Positions 25,484 to 33,137 of a DNA stretch of 34,271 nt are shown here, in pieces. Numbering within the stretch: the stretch's first letter is position 1; the number at the start of each line of letters is the position of its first letter. Origin of the DNA: Mangrovicoccus algicola (GTDB taxonomy: Bacteria; Pseudomonadota; Alphaproteobacteria; Rhodobacterales; Rhodobacteraceae); contig NZ_JACVXA010000054.1 in assembly GCF_014903745.1 (NCBI RefSeq), positions 1-34,271 of the forward strand. Reading direction: 5' to 3'. The notes below the pieces were generated by a model. That model did no database searches. It saw only the letters and a list, made by a program, of their open reading frames with translations, and was not told the origin of the DNA. The position numbers were made by a program, and so were the translations under genes.

Positions 25484-27082
25484 ATGTCCACGACGAACAC
25501 GGCTGTCCGGGCCGGGCTGGGGGCCCTTGCCTTCAGTCTCAGCGCGAGCTTCGCCTTCGCGCAGGATGCCACCCCCGAGTCGGGTGCGGAAAGCAGCAGC
25601 CAGACCCCCAACATCCTGGTGATCTGGGGCGACGATATCGGCCAGGCCAATATCTCCGCCTATACCAAGGGGCTGATGGGCTACACGACGCCCAATATCG
25701 ACAGCATCGCCGAAGACGGCGTGATCTTCACCGATTACTATGCCGAGCAGTCCTGCACCGCGGGCCGCTCGACCTTCATCACCGGCCAGTCGACGCTGCG
25801 CACCGGCCTCTCGAAGGTCGGCCTGCCGGGCGCAAATGCCGGCATGCAGGACGTGGACGTGACGCTGGCCTCGGCGCTGAAGGATCACGGCTATGCCACG
25901 GGCCAGTTCGGCAAGAACCACCTGGGCGACCGCGACGAGCACCTGCCGACCGCACACGGGTTCGACGAGTTCTTCGGCAACCTCTACCACCTCAATGCCG
26001 AGGAAGAGCCCGAGAACTTCAACTATCCCAAGGATCCGGAATTCCGCGAGAATTTCGGTCCGCGCGGCGTGCTGCACGCCTCCGCCGATGGCGAGATCGA
26101 GGATACCGGCCCGCTGACCAAGAAGCGCATGGAAACGGTGGACGAGGAAACCTCGGCCGCGGCCATCGACTTCATGCAGCGCGCGGTGGATGCCGACGAG
26201 CCCTTCTTCGTCTGGATGAACACCACGCGCATGCATTTCCGCACGCATGTGAAGGACGAGAACCGGTCCGAACCCGGTCTGACCGCGCTGACCGAATATG
26301 CCGACGGCATGATCGAGCATGACGCGATCGTCGGGCAGATCCTCGATGCGGTCGACGAGATGGGCATCGCCGACAATACCATCATCATGTATTCGACCGA
26401 TAACGGCCCGCACCAGAACTCCTGGCCGGATGCCGGCACCACGCCGTTCCGCTCCGAGAAGAACACCAACTGGGAAGGCGCCTACCGCGTCCCGGCGATG
26501 ATTAAGTGGCCCGGCCATATCGAGCCCGGTTCCGTCGCCAACGAGATGTTCTCGGGCCTCGACTGGTTCCCGACCCTGATGGCCGCCGTCGGCGACACCG
26601 ACATCAAGGAACGGCTGCTGGAAGGCACGACCATCAACGGCAAGGAATACAAGAACCACCTGGACGGCTACAACCAGCTGCCCTACCTCACCGGCGAGAC
26701 CGACGAGGGCGCGCGCGACCGGTTCTTCTATCTCAACGATGATGGCGATGTCGTGGCGCTGCGCTACGAGAACTGGAAGATCGTCTTCAAGGAACAGCGC
26801 ATGAAGGGCACGATGGGCATCTGGGCCGAACCCTTCACCTCGCTGCGCGTGCCGAAGATCTTCGACCTGCGCGCCGATCCCTATGAACGTGCCGACGTGA
26901 CCTCCAACACCTACTGGGACTGGGTGCTCGATCACACCTATCTGCTGGCTCCGGCCCAGATGATCGTGGGCGAATTCCTGGGGACCTTCGAGGAATACCC
27001 GCCGGCACAGCGCCCGGACAGCTTCTCGATCGACCAGATCCAGGAAGAGCTCGAGGCCAGCTTCAACGCCATGGCGCAGTGA
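25484..27082 (+). CDS. Secreted arylsulfatase (type I, formylglycine-dependent)
   Basis: Hydrolyses sulfate esters in the periplasm or outside. The 532-residue precursor has a signal peptide (about 1-27, ending FAFAQ). The N-terminal metal-binding aspartates D50 and D51 are in VIWGDDIG. The maturation motif is SCTAGRSTFITG with C91, a C-x-A-x-R variant of the usual C-x-P-x-R; this Cys must be oxidised to formylglycine. The second half of the calcium site is STDNGPH near residue 305, and the downstream ligand region has TNWEGAYRVPAMIKWPG. The ATG at 25484 follows GGGAGAAAG. No formylglycine-generating enzyme (FGE) or anSME gene is in the window. A secreted HAD phosphatase follows after a hairpin, and the AraC-type regulator is divergent. 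Confidence 0.9.
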   Translation: MSTTNTAVRAGLGALAFSLSASFAFAQDATPESGAESSSQTPNILVIWGDDIGQANISAYTKGLMGYTTPNIDSIAEDGVIFTDYYAEQSCTAGRSTFITGQSTLRTGLSKVGLPGANAGMQDVDVTLASALKDHGYATGQFGKNHLGDRDEHLPTAHGFDEFFGNLYHLNAEEEPENFNYPKDPEFRENFGPRGVLHASADGEIEDTGPLTKKRMETVDEETSAAAIDFMQRAVDADEPFFVWMNTTRMHFRTHVKDENRSEPGLTALTEYADGMIEHDAIVGQILDAVDEMGIADNTIIMYSTDNGPHQNSWPDAGTTPFRSEKNTNWEGAYRVPAMIKWPGHIEPGSVANEMFSGLDWFPTLMAAVGDTDIKERLLEGTTINGKEYKNHLDGYNQLPYLTGETDEGARDRFFYLNDDGDVVALRYENWKIVFKEQRMKGTMGIWAEPFTSLRVPKIFDLRADPYERADVTSNTYWDWVLDHTYLLAPAQMIVGEFLGTFEEYPPAQRPDSFSIDQIQEELEASFNAMAQ

Positions 27083-27102
27083 TCCTGCCCTGACCAAAGC
27101 GG

Positions 27103-27131
27103 CCCGCGGGACAGCCTCCCGCGGGTCATTT
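27103..27131 (+). terminator. Hairpin between the sulfatase and the secreted HAD gene
   Basis: CCCGCGGGA (27103-27111) and TCCCGCGGG (27117-27125) form a perfect 9-bp stem with a 5-base loop, followed by TCATTTC. The weak T-tract suggests partial termination, so the sulfatase may be made in excess of the downstream HAD and MoxR/Bat proteins, or these may have their own start. Confidence 0.55.
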
Positions 27132-27158
27132 CCCGCAAGACAGTTTGCCGAGGTTGCC

Positions 27159-28130
27159 ATGCGCGCCATGACCGTTGCGGCCGGGCTGATCGCGCTTCCC
27201 GCGATCGCCGCCGCCGATCCGCTCCCCTCCTGGAACAGCACCGAGACCAAGGACGCGATCATCGCCTTCGTCGATGCCGTGACCGATCCGGCCTCCGAAG
27301 ACTACGTGCCCGAGGCGGACCGCATCGCGGTCTTCGACAATGACGGCACGCTCTGGGCCGAGCAGCCGCTGTATTTCCAGGGCCTCTTCGCCTTCGACGT
27401 GCTGCGCGAGAAGGCCGCCGAGGACCCCTCGATCCTGACCTCCGACCCGCTGCGCGCCGCCAATGAGGGCGACCTCGAAGGCGTGCTGGCCGGCGGGATG
27501 GACGGTCTGGTCGAGATCCTCGATGTCAGCCATGGCAACATCACCCCCGAGGATTTCAAGGCCCGCGCCGCCGAGTGGCTGGCCACCGCGACCCATCCGC
27601 AGACCGGACGCCCCTTTGGCGAGATGACCTATCAGCCGATGCTGGAGCTGCTGTCCTACCTGCGCGACGAGGAATTCACGACCTATATCGTCTCGGGCGG
27701 CGGCATCGACTTCATCCGCGCCTTCTCCGAGGATGCCTATGGCATCCCGCCCTGGCAGGTGGTCGGCACCGAGGGCAACACCTCCTACGCGCTGGATGCC
27801 GGGGGCACGCCCACCATCACCAAGGATGGCGGCGTCAGCTTCGTCGATGACAAGGCCGGAAAGCCCGTGGGCATCATGCGCCATATCGGCCGCCGCCCGA
27901 TCTTCGCGGCCGGCAATTCCGACGGCGATTTCGAGATGCTGGACTGGACCACTGCCGGCGAGGGCCCGCGCTTCGGCCTGATCGTGCATCACACCGACAG
28001 CGGCCGCGAATTCGCCTATGACCGCGACAGCCATATCGGGCAGCTCGTGCGCGGACTGGACGAGGGGCCGGGCAAGGGCTGGACCATCGTCGACATGGCC
28101 GCGGACTGGAAGACGGTGTGGGCGGAATGA
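27159..28130 (+). CDS. Secreted HAD-family phosphatase
   Basis: A 323-residue HAD enzyme (haloacid dehalogenase-like, phosphoserine-phosphatase-like type) with a signal peptide (about 1-19, ending AIAAADP), hence periplasmic. Motif I is AVFDNDGTLW with nucleophile D60 and acid D62. Motif II is the Ser in TYIVSGGGIDF, and motif IV is FAAGNSDGDFEML. The large insert between motifs I and II forms the cap. The substrate is unknown; a phosphate ester exposed by, or co-imported with, the sulfatase substrate is possible. The ATG at 27159 follows a GAGG site. Its stop overlaps the moxR start as ATGA, so translation of moxR is coupled to it, an unusual link for a MoxR operon. Confidence 0.85.
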   Translation: MRAMTVAAGLIALPAIAAADPLPSWNSTETKDAIIAFVDAVTDPASEDYVPEADRIAVFDNDGTLWAEQPLYFQGLFAFDVLREKAAEDPSILTSDPLRAANEGDLEGVLAGGMDGLVEILDVSHGNITPEDFKARAAEWLATATHPQTGRPFGEMTYQPMLELLSYLRDEEFTTYIVSGGGIDFIRAFSEDAYGIPPWQVVGTEGNTSYALDAGGTPTITKDGGVSFVDDKAGKPVGIMRHIGRRPIFAAGNSDGDFEMLDWTTAGEGPRFGLIVHHTDSGREFAYDRDSHIGQLVRGLDEGPGKGWTIVDMAADWKTVWAE

Positions 28131-29098
28131 CCCCGCGCGACCAGATCGAGACGCTGCGCGCCCGCATGGGCGAGGCCATCATCGGCCAGAAGGATGTGAT
28201 CGACCGGCTGCTGATCGGGCTTCTGGCCAATGGCAACCTGCTGGTCGAGGGCCTGCCGGGCCTGGCCAAGACCCGCGCGATCAAGGCGATGGCGAAGAAC
28301 CTGGCCTGCGATTTCTCGCGCATCCAGTTCACGCCCGACCTTCTGCCCTCGGATGTCACCGGCACCGAGGTCTATACCCAGACGACCGGCGAGTTCCGCT
28401 TCGATCCGGGCCCGCTTTTCGCCAATATCGTGCTGGCCGACGAGATCAACCGCGCCCCCGCCAAGGTGCAGGCCGCGCTTCTGGAGGCGATGGAGGAGCG
28501 GCAGGTGACGGTGGCGGGCACGACCCATGCGCTGCCGCCCTTGTTCATGGTCATGGCCACCCAGAACCCGGTCGAGCAGGAAGGCACCTATCCCCTGCCC
28601 GAGGCGCAGATGGACCGGTTCCTGATGCATGTGACGATCACCTGGCCCTCGGTCGAGGACGAGGTGGAGGTGATCCGCCTGGTCCGCGCCGAGGAGGTCG
28701 CCGCTCAGGGCGGCGACGGGACGGCGCGGCCCGAGCCCGTGGCGCAGGAGGCGGTCTTTGCCGCGCGCGCCGAGATCGGGCAGATCGCCGTCGCGCCGGG
28801 GATGGAGCGTTACATGGCCGACCTGGTCAATGCCACGCGCCACCCCGCCCCCTATGGCGAGGACCTGAAGCGCTGGATCGAGATCGGGGCCAGCCCGCGC
28901 GCCTCGCTGGCGCTGGACCGCTGCGGACGGGTGCATGCCTGGCTGTCGGGGCGCGACTATGTCGATCCCGAGGATATCCGCGCCATCGCCCCCGACGTGC
29001 TGCGCCACCGCCTGGCGCTGAGCTACGAGGCGCAGGGCGAGGGCATCGCCCCCGATGCCGTCACCGCGGAACTGCTGCGCCAGGTGGCGCTGCCCTGA
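28127..29098 (+). CDS. moxR: MoxR-family AAA+ ATPase
   Basis: A 323-residue AAA+ ATPase of the MoxR-proper subfamily, thought to act as a chaperone that inserts cofactors or metals or assembles complexes together with VWA proteins. Walker A is GLPGLAKT (42-49), Walker B is IVLADEIN (101-108), the sensor 1 Asn is in MATQNPVE (N147), and the arginine-finger region is QMDRFLM. The start at 28127 overlaps the HAD stop (ATGA). It heads a tightly packed run of genes, moxR-DUF58-DUF4381-batA-batB-batD, the standard order for this complex. The family includes Paracoccus MoxR, needed for active methanol dehydrogenase; no such dehydrogenase is nearby here. Confidence 0.94.
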   Translation: MTPRDQIETLRARMGEAIIGQKDVIDRLLIGLLANGNLLVEGLPGLAKTRAIKAMAKNLACDFSRIQFTPDLLPSDVTGTEVYTQTTGEFRFDPGPLFANIVLADEINRAPAKVQAALLEAMEERQVTVAGTTHALPPLFMVMATQNPVEQEGTYPLPEAQMDRFLMHVTITWPSVEDEVEVIRLVRAEEVAAQGGDGTARPEPVAQEAVFAARAEIGQIAVAPGMERYMADLVNATRHPAPYGEDLKRWIEIGASPRASLALDRCGRVHAWLSGRDYVDPEDIRAIAPDVLRHRLALSYEAQGEGIAPDAVTAELLRQVALP

Positions 29099-29108
29099 GG
29101 AGCCCGCG

Positions 29109-30092
29109 ATGCGCGACCGTCCCGCCCGCATCCGCACCGGCACGGCCCCCGCCCCGCGCGAGAGCCGGGGCGATCCGCGGATCCGCACCGACCTGTCCCA
29201 TCTGCGCGGGCTGGAGCGCGCCGCCGCCGGGCTGAGCTTCCTGCCGCGCCAGCCGGCCGGATCGGTGCTGACCGGGCGGCACGGATCGCGGCTGCGCGGG
29301 CGGGGGCTGAATTTCGAGGAATTGCGCGGCTACCTGCCCGGCGACGACATCCGCGCGATCGACTGGAAGGTCACCGCCCGCACCGGCGCGCCGCATGTGC
29401 GGGTGATGACCGAGGAACGCGACCGCCCTGCCCTGATCGTCGTCGACCAGCGCATGTCGATGTTCTTCGGATCGCGGCTGAACATGAAATCCGTGACCGC
29501 GGCCGAGGCGGCGGCGCTGTCGGCCTTCGCCATCCTGGGCCAGGGCGACCGGCTGGGCGGCATCGTCTTCCGCGACGAAATGATCGCCGAGATCCGCCCC
29601 GCGCGCAGCCGCCTGGCGCTGAACCGGTTCCTCTCGGCGCTGGCCTCGGCCAATGGCGCGCTGCATGCGGGCCTGCCGCCGGTGGCGCCGCCGGCGCTGA
29701 GCGAGGTGCTGCGGCGGGTCATGCGGATCGCCCCGCGCGGCCATCTGGTGATCGTGCTGTCGGATTTCGACGTGACCGACGCGGAGACCGAGCGGCTGGT
29801 GGCGACGCTGTCGCGCCGCAACGACCTGGTGCTGGGGCTGGTGACGGACCCGTTCGGCGACAGCCTGCCCGCCGGGCTGCGCCTTGCCGTGTCCGATGGC
29901 GCGCTGCAGGCCGAGCTGGATACCGGCGATGCGGGCCAGCGGGCGCGGCTGCAGGACTTCGTGTCGGGGCGGCTGGCGCAGGTGCTCGACTGGCAGCGCC
30001 GCTTCGGCGTGCCGGTGCTGCCGCTTTCGGCCGCGGAGGAGACCCTGCCGCAGATCCGCCGCCTGATGGGGCGCGCAGGGATGGCGCGCTGA
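29109..30092 (+). CDS. DUF58 domain protein of the MoxR/Bat complex
   Basis: A 327-residue cytoplasmic protein with the DUF58 signature RGYLPGDDIRAIDWKVTART (about residues 74-93) followed by a degenerate VWA-like fold (LIVVDQRMSMFFGS). It corresponds to MxaS-type proteins of the methanol dehydrogenase cluster and to the DUF58 gene that almost always follows moxR. It probably docks to MoxR or the membrane VWA proteins. The MIDAS-like motif reads D-x-R-x-S rather than D-x-S-x-S, which is common in DUF58 proteins. The ATG at 29109 follows GAGGAG and lies 10 bp after moxR; its stop overlaps the next start by one base (TGATG). Confidence 0.9.
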   Translation: MRDRPARIRTGTAPAPRESRGDPRIRTDLSHLRGLERAAAGLSFLPRQPAGSVLTGRHGSRLRGRGLNFEELRGYLPGDDIRAIDWKVTARTGAPHVRVMTEERDRPALIVVDQRMSMFFGSRLNMKSVTAAEAAALSAFAILGQGDRLGGIVFRDEMIAEIRPARSRLALNRFLSALASANGALHAGLPPVAPPALSEVLRRVMRIAPRGHLVIVLSDFDVTDAETERLVATLSRRNDLVLGLVTDPFGDSLPAGLRLAVSDGALQAELDTGDAGQRARLQDFVSGRLAQVLDWQRRFGVPVLPLSAAEETLPQIRRLMGRAGMAR

Positions 30093-30571
30093 TGGAAGAG
30101 GACGCCCCCGCCACCGACCTGCTGAGCCTGCTCGACCGGCTGGTCCAGCCGCCGCCGCCGCCGCCCGTGCCAATGTGGCCCCAGACCTGGGGCTGGGCGG
30201 CGCTGGCGGGGCTCGTTCTGGTCGCGGCGGCCCTGGCGCTCTGGCGGCTGGCGGTGATCCGGCGGCGCAATGCCTATCGCCGCGCCGCGCTGGCCGAACT
30301 GGCGCGGGCGGGCGGCGATCCGGCAGCGATCTCGGCAATCCTGCGGCGCACGGCGCTGGCCGCATGGCCGCGCGCGGAGGTGGCGGGGCTGAGCGGGCGC
30401 GACTGGACGGCGTTCCTCGAACGGACCGGCGCTGCGCCATGGCCGGACCCGGCCGCCCGCGCCCTGCTGACCGGGCCGGTCGCGGTCCGGCCCGCGCCCT
30501 CGCCGGAACTGGAGGCCCAGGCGGCGGCGTGGATCCGCGCCCATCGCCGGCCACGGGGAGGTGCCCGATGA
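30092..30571 (+). CDS. DUF4381 family membrane protein
   Basis: A 159-residue single-pass membrane protein: a short N-terminal stretch with a proline run (QPPPPPPVP), a hydrophobic helix at about residues 33-55 (WAALAGLVLVAAALALWRL), then an Arg/Ala-rich cytoplasmic domain with the LSGRDWTAFLERTG element typical of the family. DUF4381 proteins occur between DUF58 and the first VWA gene in MoxR/Bat operons and probably form part of the membrane assembly. The start overlaps the DUF58 stop (TGATG) and the stop overlaps the batA start (ATGA), so stoichiometric translation is likely. Confidence 0.87.
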   Translation: MEEDAPATDLLSLLDRLVQPPPPPPVPMWPQTWGWAALAGLVLVAAALALWRLAVIRRRNAYRRAALAELARAGGDPAAISAILRRTALAAWPRAEVAGLSGRDWTAFLERTGAAPWPDPAARALLTGPVAVRPAPSPELEAQAAAWIRAHRRPRGGAR

Positions 30572-31548
30572 TCACCCTGGCCGCGCCCTGGGCATTGCTG
30601 CTGCTGCCCCTGCCCGTGATCGTGCATCGCCTGGCGCCGCCGCGGCGCGAACGCGTCCCCGCGCTGCGCTTTCCCTTCTTCCGCCGGCTGGTGGCGGCGG
30701 CCGGGGCAGAGGCGCGCGAGGGGGCGGTGGTGCTGACGCGCGGGCGCGTGCAGATGGCGGCGGCCATCCTGGCCTGGGCCCTGCTGGTCCTGGCGCTGGC
30801 GGGCCCCGAACGGCTGGGCCGGCCGGTGACGCTCGAAAGCGCGGCGCGCGACATGGTGCTGGCCATCGACATCTCGGGGTCCATGGACACGCGCGACATG
30901 GCCCGCAATAACAGCGATCCGCTGCGCCGCCTGGATGCCGTGAAGGAGGTGGTGACGCAATTCGTCGCCGATCGCGACGGCGACCGGGTCGGGCTGATCG
31001 TCTTCGGCACCAAGGCCTATCTGCAGGCGCCGCTGACCGAGGACCTGGACACGGTGACGGCGCTGCTGGCACGCACCGAGACCGGCATGGCGGGCCCGCA
31101 TACCGCGCTTGGCGACGCGATCGGGCTGGCGATCCGGACCTTCGAAGGCAGCCAGATCGAGGACCGGCTGCTGATCCTTCTCTCCGACGGCAGCGACACG
31201 GCCAGCCGCATGGACCCGGTCAATGCCGCCGCGATCGCCGGCGCGCGGGGCGTGCAGATCGTCACGATCGGCGTCGGCGACCCCGAGGGCAGCGGCGAGG
31301 ACCGCGTCGACCTGGCGGCCTTGCAGGACATCGCCGCCCGCAGCGGCGGGGCCTACTACTTTGCCGATGACCGCGACGCGCTGGAGCAGATCTATGACCG
31401 GATCGACGCGCTGACCCCGCGCGAGACCGAGACACGCACCTGGCGACCGCGCACCGACCTGTCCTGGATCCCGATGGGCCTGGCCGCGCTGATCATCCTG
31501 GGCGCGACCCTGTGGCTGCAGCTGCGCAGGACGGGAGGCCCGGCATGA
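30568..31548 (+). CDS. batA: VWA-domain membrane protein, BatA type
   Basis: A 326-residue membrane-anchored von Willebrand factor A protein. Hydrophobic helices lie at about residues 4-20, 62-79 and 300-318, placing the VWA domain (about 95-280) probably in the periplasm. The metal-ion-dependent adhesion site is intact: VLAIDISGSMDT (D101, S103, S105), the Thr in GPHTALGDAIG, and the Asp in LLILLSDGSDT. It is expected to bind a divalent metal and partner protein as in BatA/MxaC-type proteins. The ATG at 30568 overlaps the DUF4381 stop; its own stop overlaps batB. The gene symbol follows the Bacteroides aerotolerance nomenclature. Confidence 0.9.
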   Translation: MITLAAPWALLLLPLPVIVHRLAPPRRERVPALRFPFFRRLVAAAGAEAREGAVVLTRGRVQMAAAILAWALLVLALAGPERLGRPVTLESAARDMVLAIDISGSMDTRDMARNNSDPLRRLDAVKEVVTQFVADRDGDRVGLIVFGTKAYLQAPLTEDLDTVTALLARTETGMAGPHTALGDAIGLAIRTFEGSQIEDRLLILLSDGSDTASRMDPVNAAAIAGARGVQIVTIGVGDPEGSGEDRVDLAALQDIAARSGGAYYFADDRDALEQIYDRIDALTPRETETRTWRPRTDLSWIPMGLAALIILGATLWLQLRRTGGPA

Positions 31549-33137
31549 CCCAGCTGGCCATCGCGGCGGAGGCCTTCCATTTCCTGCGGCCCGCCTGGCT
31601 GGTCCTGCTGCCCGCCGTGCTGCTGCTGTGGTGGCGCATCCGCCGCGGCAGCGCCCGGCGCGACATCGCGGGAGAGGGCATCGCCCCGCATCTGCGGGCC
31701 GCGCTGACCCTGGGCGACACGGGCCGGGGACGCATCCAGCCCATCGATGCGGCGGCGGCAGCGATGATCCTGCTGCTGCTGGGCGCGGCGGGCCCCACCT
31801 GGTCGCGCATGCCGGATCCCCAGGCGGCCGAGGCCGCCCCGGTGGCGGTGGTGATGGCGGTCACCTCCTCGATGGAGGGCGCCGACATCGCCCCGTCGCG
31901 GCTGGAGCGCGCGCGCCAGAAGACGCGGGATTTCCTCGACCGCCGCGGCGGCGCGCGCACCGGGCTGATCGCCTATGCGGGATCGGCCCATGCGGTGGTT
32001 CCGATGACCGCCGATACCGGCATCATGGTCCCCTATCTCGCAGGGCTTTCCTCCCAGATCATGCCGCGCCCGGGCAATGATGCCGGGGCGGCGCTGGCGC
32101 TGGCGGGCGATCTGCTGGCGCCCGAGGGGGCGGGCGCGATCCTGCTGATCACCGACGCGGTGGACCCCGCCGATGTCGCGGCGATCGAGGCGGCACCGAT
32201 GCCCGTCGCCGTCCTGGCGATGCTGCCCGAGGGCACGCGCGACCGCGGCATCGACGACCTGTCGGTGCCGGTGGTGCAGGTCACCCCCGATGACGCCGAC
32301 ATCGCCCGGCTGGACCGGCGGCTGAACGCGGCCTGGCGCGCGGCGCTTCTGGAGAATACCGACCAGCCCTGGGAGGATCGCGGCCCGTGGCTTGCCTGGC
32401 CTGCGGCGGTGCTGCTGATGCTGTGGTTCCGGCGCGGCTGGACCATGCGATGGGCCGTGCTGGCGCTGGGGCTGGCGGCCGCGCCCGACGCCCGGGCCGA
32501 GGGCATCGCCGACTGGTTCTGGACCCCCGACCAGCAGGGGCAGCGGGCGATGGACCGCAAGGATTTCGAGGACGCCGCAGGAGATTTCGCCGATCCGCTG
32601 CTGCGCGGCTATGCCTTGTATCGCGACGGGCAATACGCGGAGGCGATCGAAATCCTGGACCGGGTCGAGACGGCGCAGGCGGCGATGATCCAGGGGATTT
32701 CCCAGATCCGCGCCCGCGGCTATCGCGATGCGGTGGCGGCCTTCGAAACGGCTCTGGCCCGCGACCCGGACTATCCCGGCGCGGCGGAGAACCTGCAGAC
32801 GGCCCGCGATATCGTCACCTATATCGAGGACGTGCAGGATGCGTCGGGCACGGAGGACGATACCGAGATGACCGCGGACGAGGTCGCCTTCGACAACGAG
32901 GAGAACCGCGGCGACGAGACCCGCCAGGAGGTCCCGCGCGACGGGGAGGGCGAGGGCCCGCTGAGCGCGGATCAGTGGATGTCGGGCGTCGAAACCGAGA
33001 CCGCGGACTTCCTGCGCCAGCGTTTCGCGCTGGAGGCGGCGGCCGGGCCCCGCGATGCCGCGCAGGACCCCGACGCCGCCCAGGCCCCGGATGGCACGGA
33101 GGCGCCGCCGCCGCCCGCGCCGGGGGACAGCCCATGA
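31545..33137 (+). CDS. batB: VWA and TPR protein, BatB/BatC type, with degenerate MIDAS
   Basis: A 530-residue protein. Hydrophobic helices lie at about 15-31 and 70-85, and another hydrophobic segment near 283-320 separates the domains. The VWA-like domain (about 98-260) aligns with BatB, but the metal site is altered: the expected L-D-x-S-x-S-M reads M-A-V-T-S-S-M (104-110), so the key Asp is Ala. Residues about 335-440 resemble TPR helices (YALYRDGQYAEAIEILDRVE, AVAAFETALARDPDYPGAAE). The C-terminal ~90 residues are acidic and probably disordered. This is the usual fused VWA-TPR protein of proteobacterial MoxR operons (BatB plus BatC). Both ends overlap neighbours as ATGA. It probably serves as a scaffold rather than a metal-dependent binder. 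Confidence 0.87.
   Translation: MTQLAIAAEAFHFLRPAWLVLLPAVLLLWWRIRRGSARRDIAGEGIAPHLRAALTLGDTGRGRIQPIDAAAAAMILLLLGAAGPTWSRMPDPQAAEAAPVAVVMAVTSSMEGADIAPSRLERARQKTRDFLDRRGGARTGLIAYAGSAHAVVPMTADTGIMVPYLAGLSSQIMPRPGNDAGAALALAGDLLAPEGAGAILLITDAVDPADVAAIEAAPMPVAVLAMLPEGTRDRGIDDLSVPVVQVTPDDADIARLDRRLNAAWRAALLENTDQPWEDRGPWLAWPAAVLLMLWFRRGWTMRWAVLALGLAAAPDARAEGIADWFWTPDQQGQRAMDRKDFEDAAGDFADPLLRGYALYRDGQYAEAIEILDRVETAQAAMIQGISQIRARGYRDAVAAFETALARDPDYPGAAENLQTARDIVTYIEDVQDASGTEDDTEMTADEVAFDNEENRGDETRQEVPRDGEGEGPLSADQWMSGVETETADFLRQRFALEAAAGPRDAAQDPDAAQAPDGTEAPPPPAPGDSP

Noticed and set aside
26038-26118. Short in-frame alternatives and antisense frames across the sulfatase as separate genes
   Set aside because: The sulfatase frame is continuous with all motifs, so overlapping frames are shadows.
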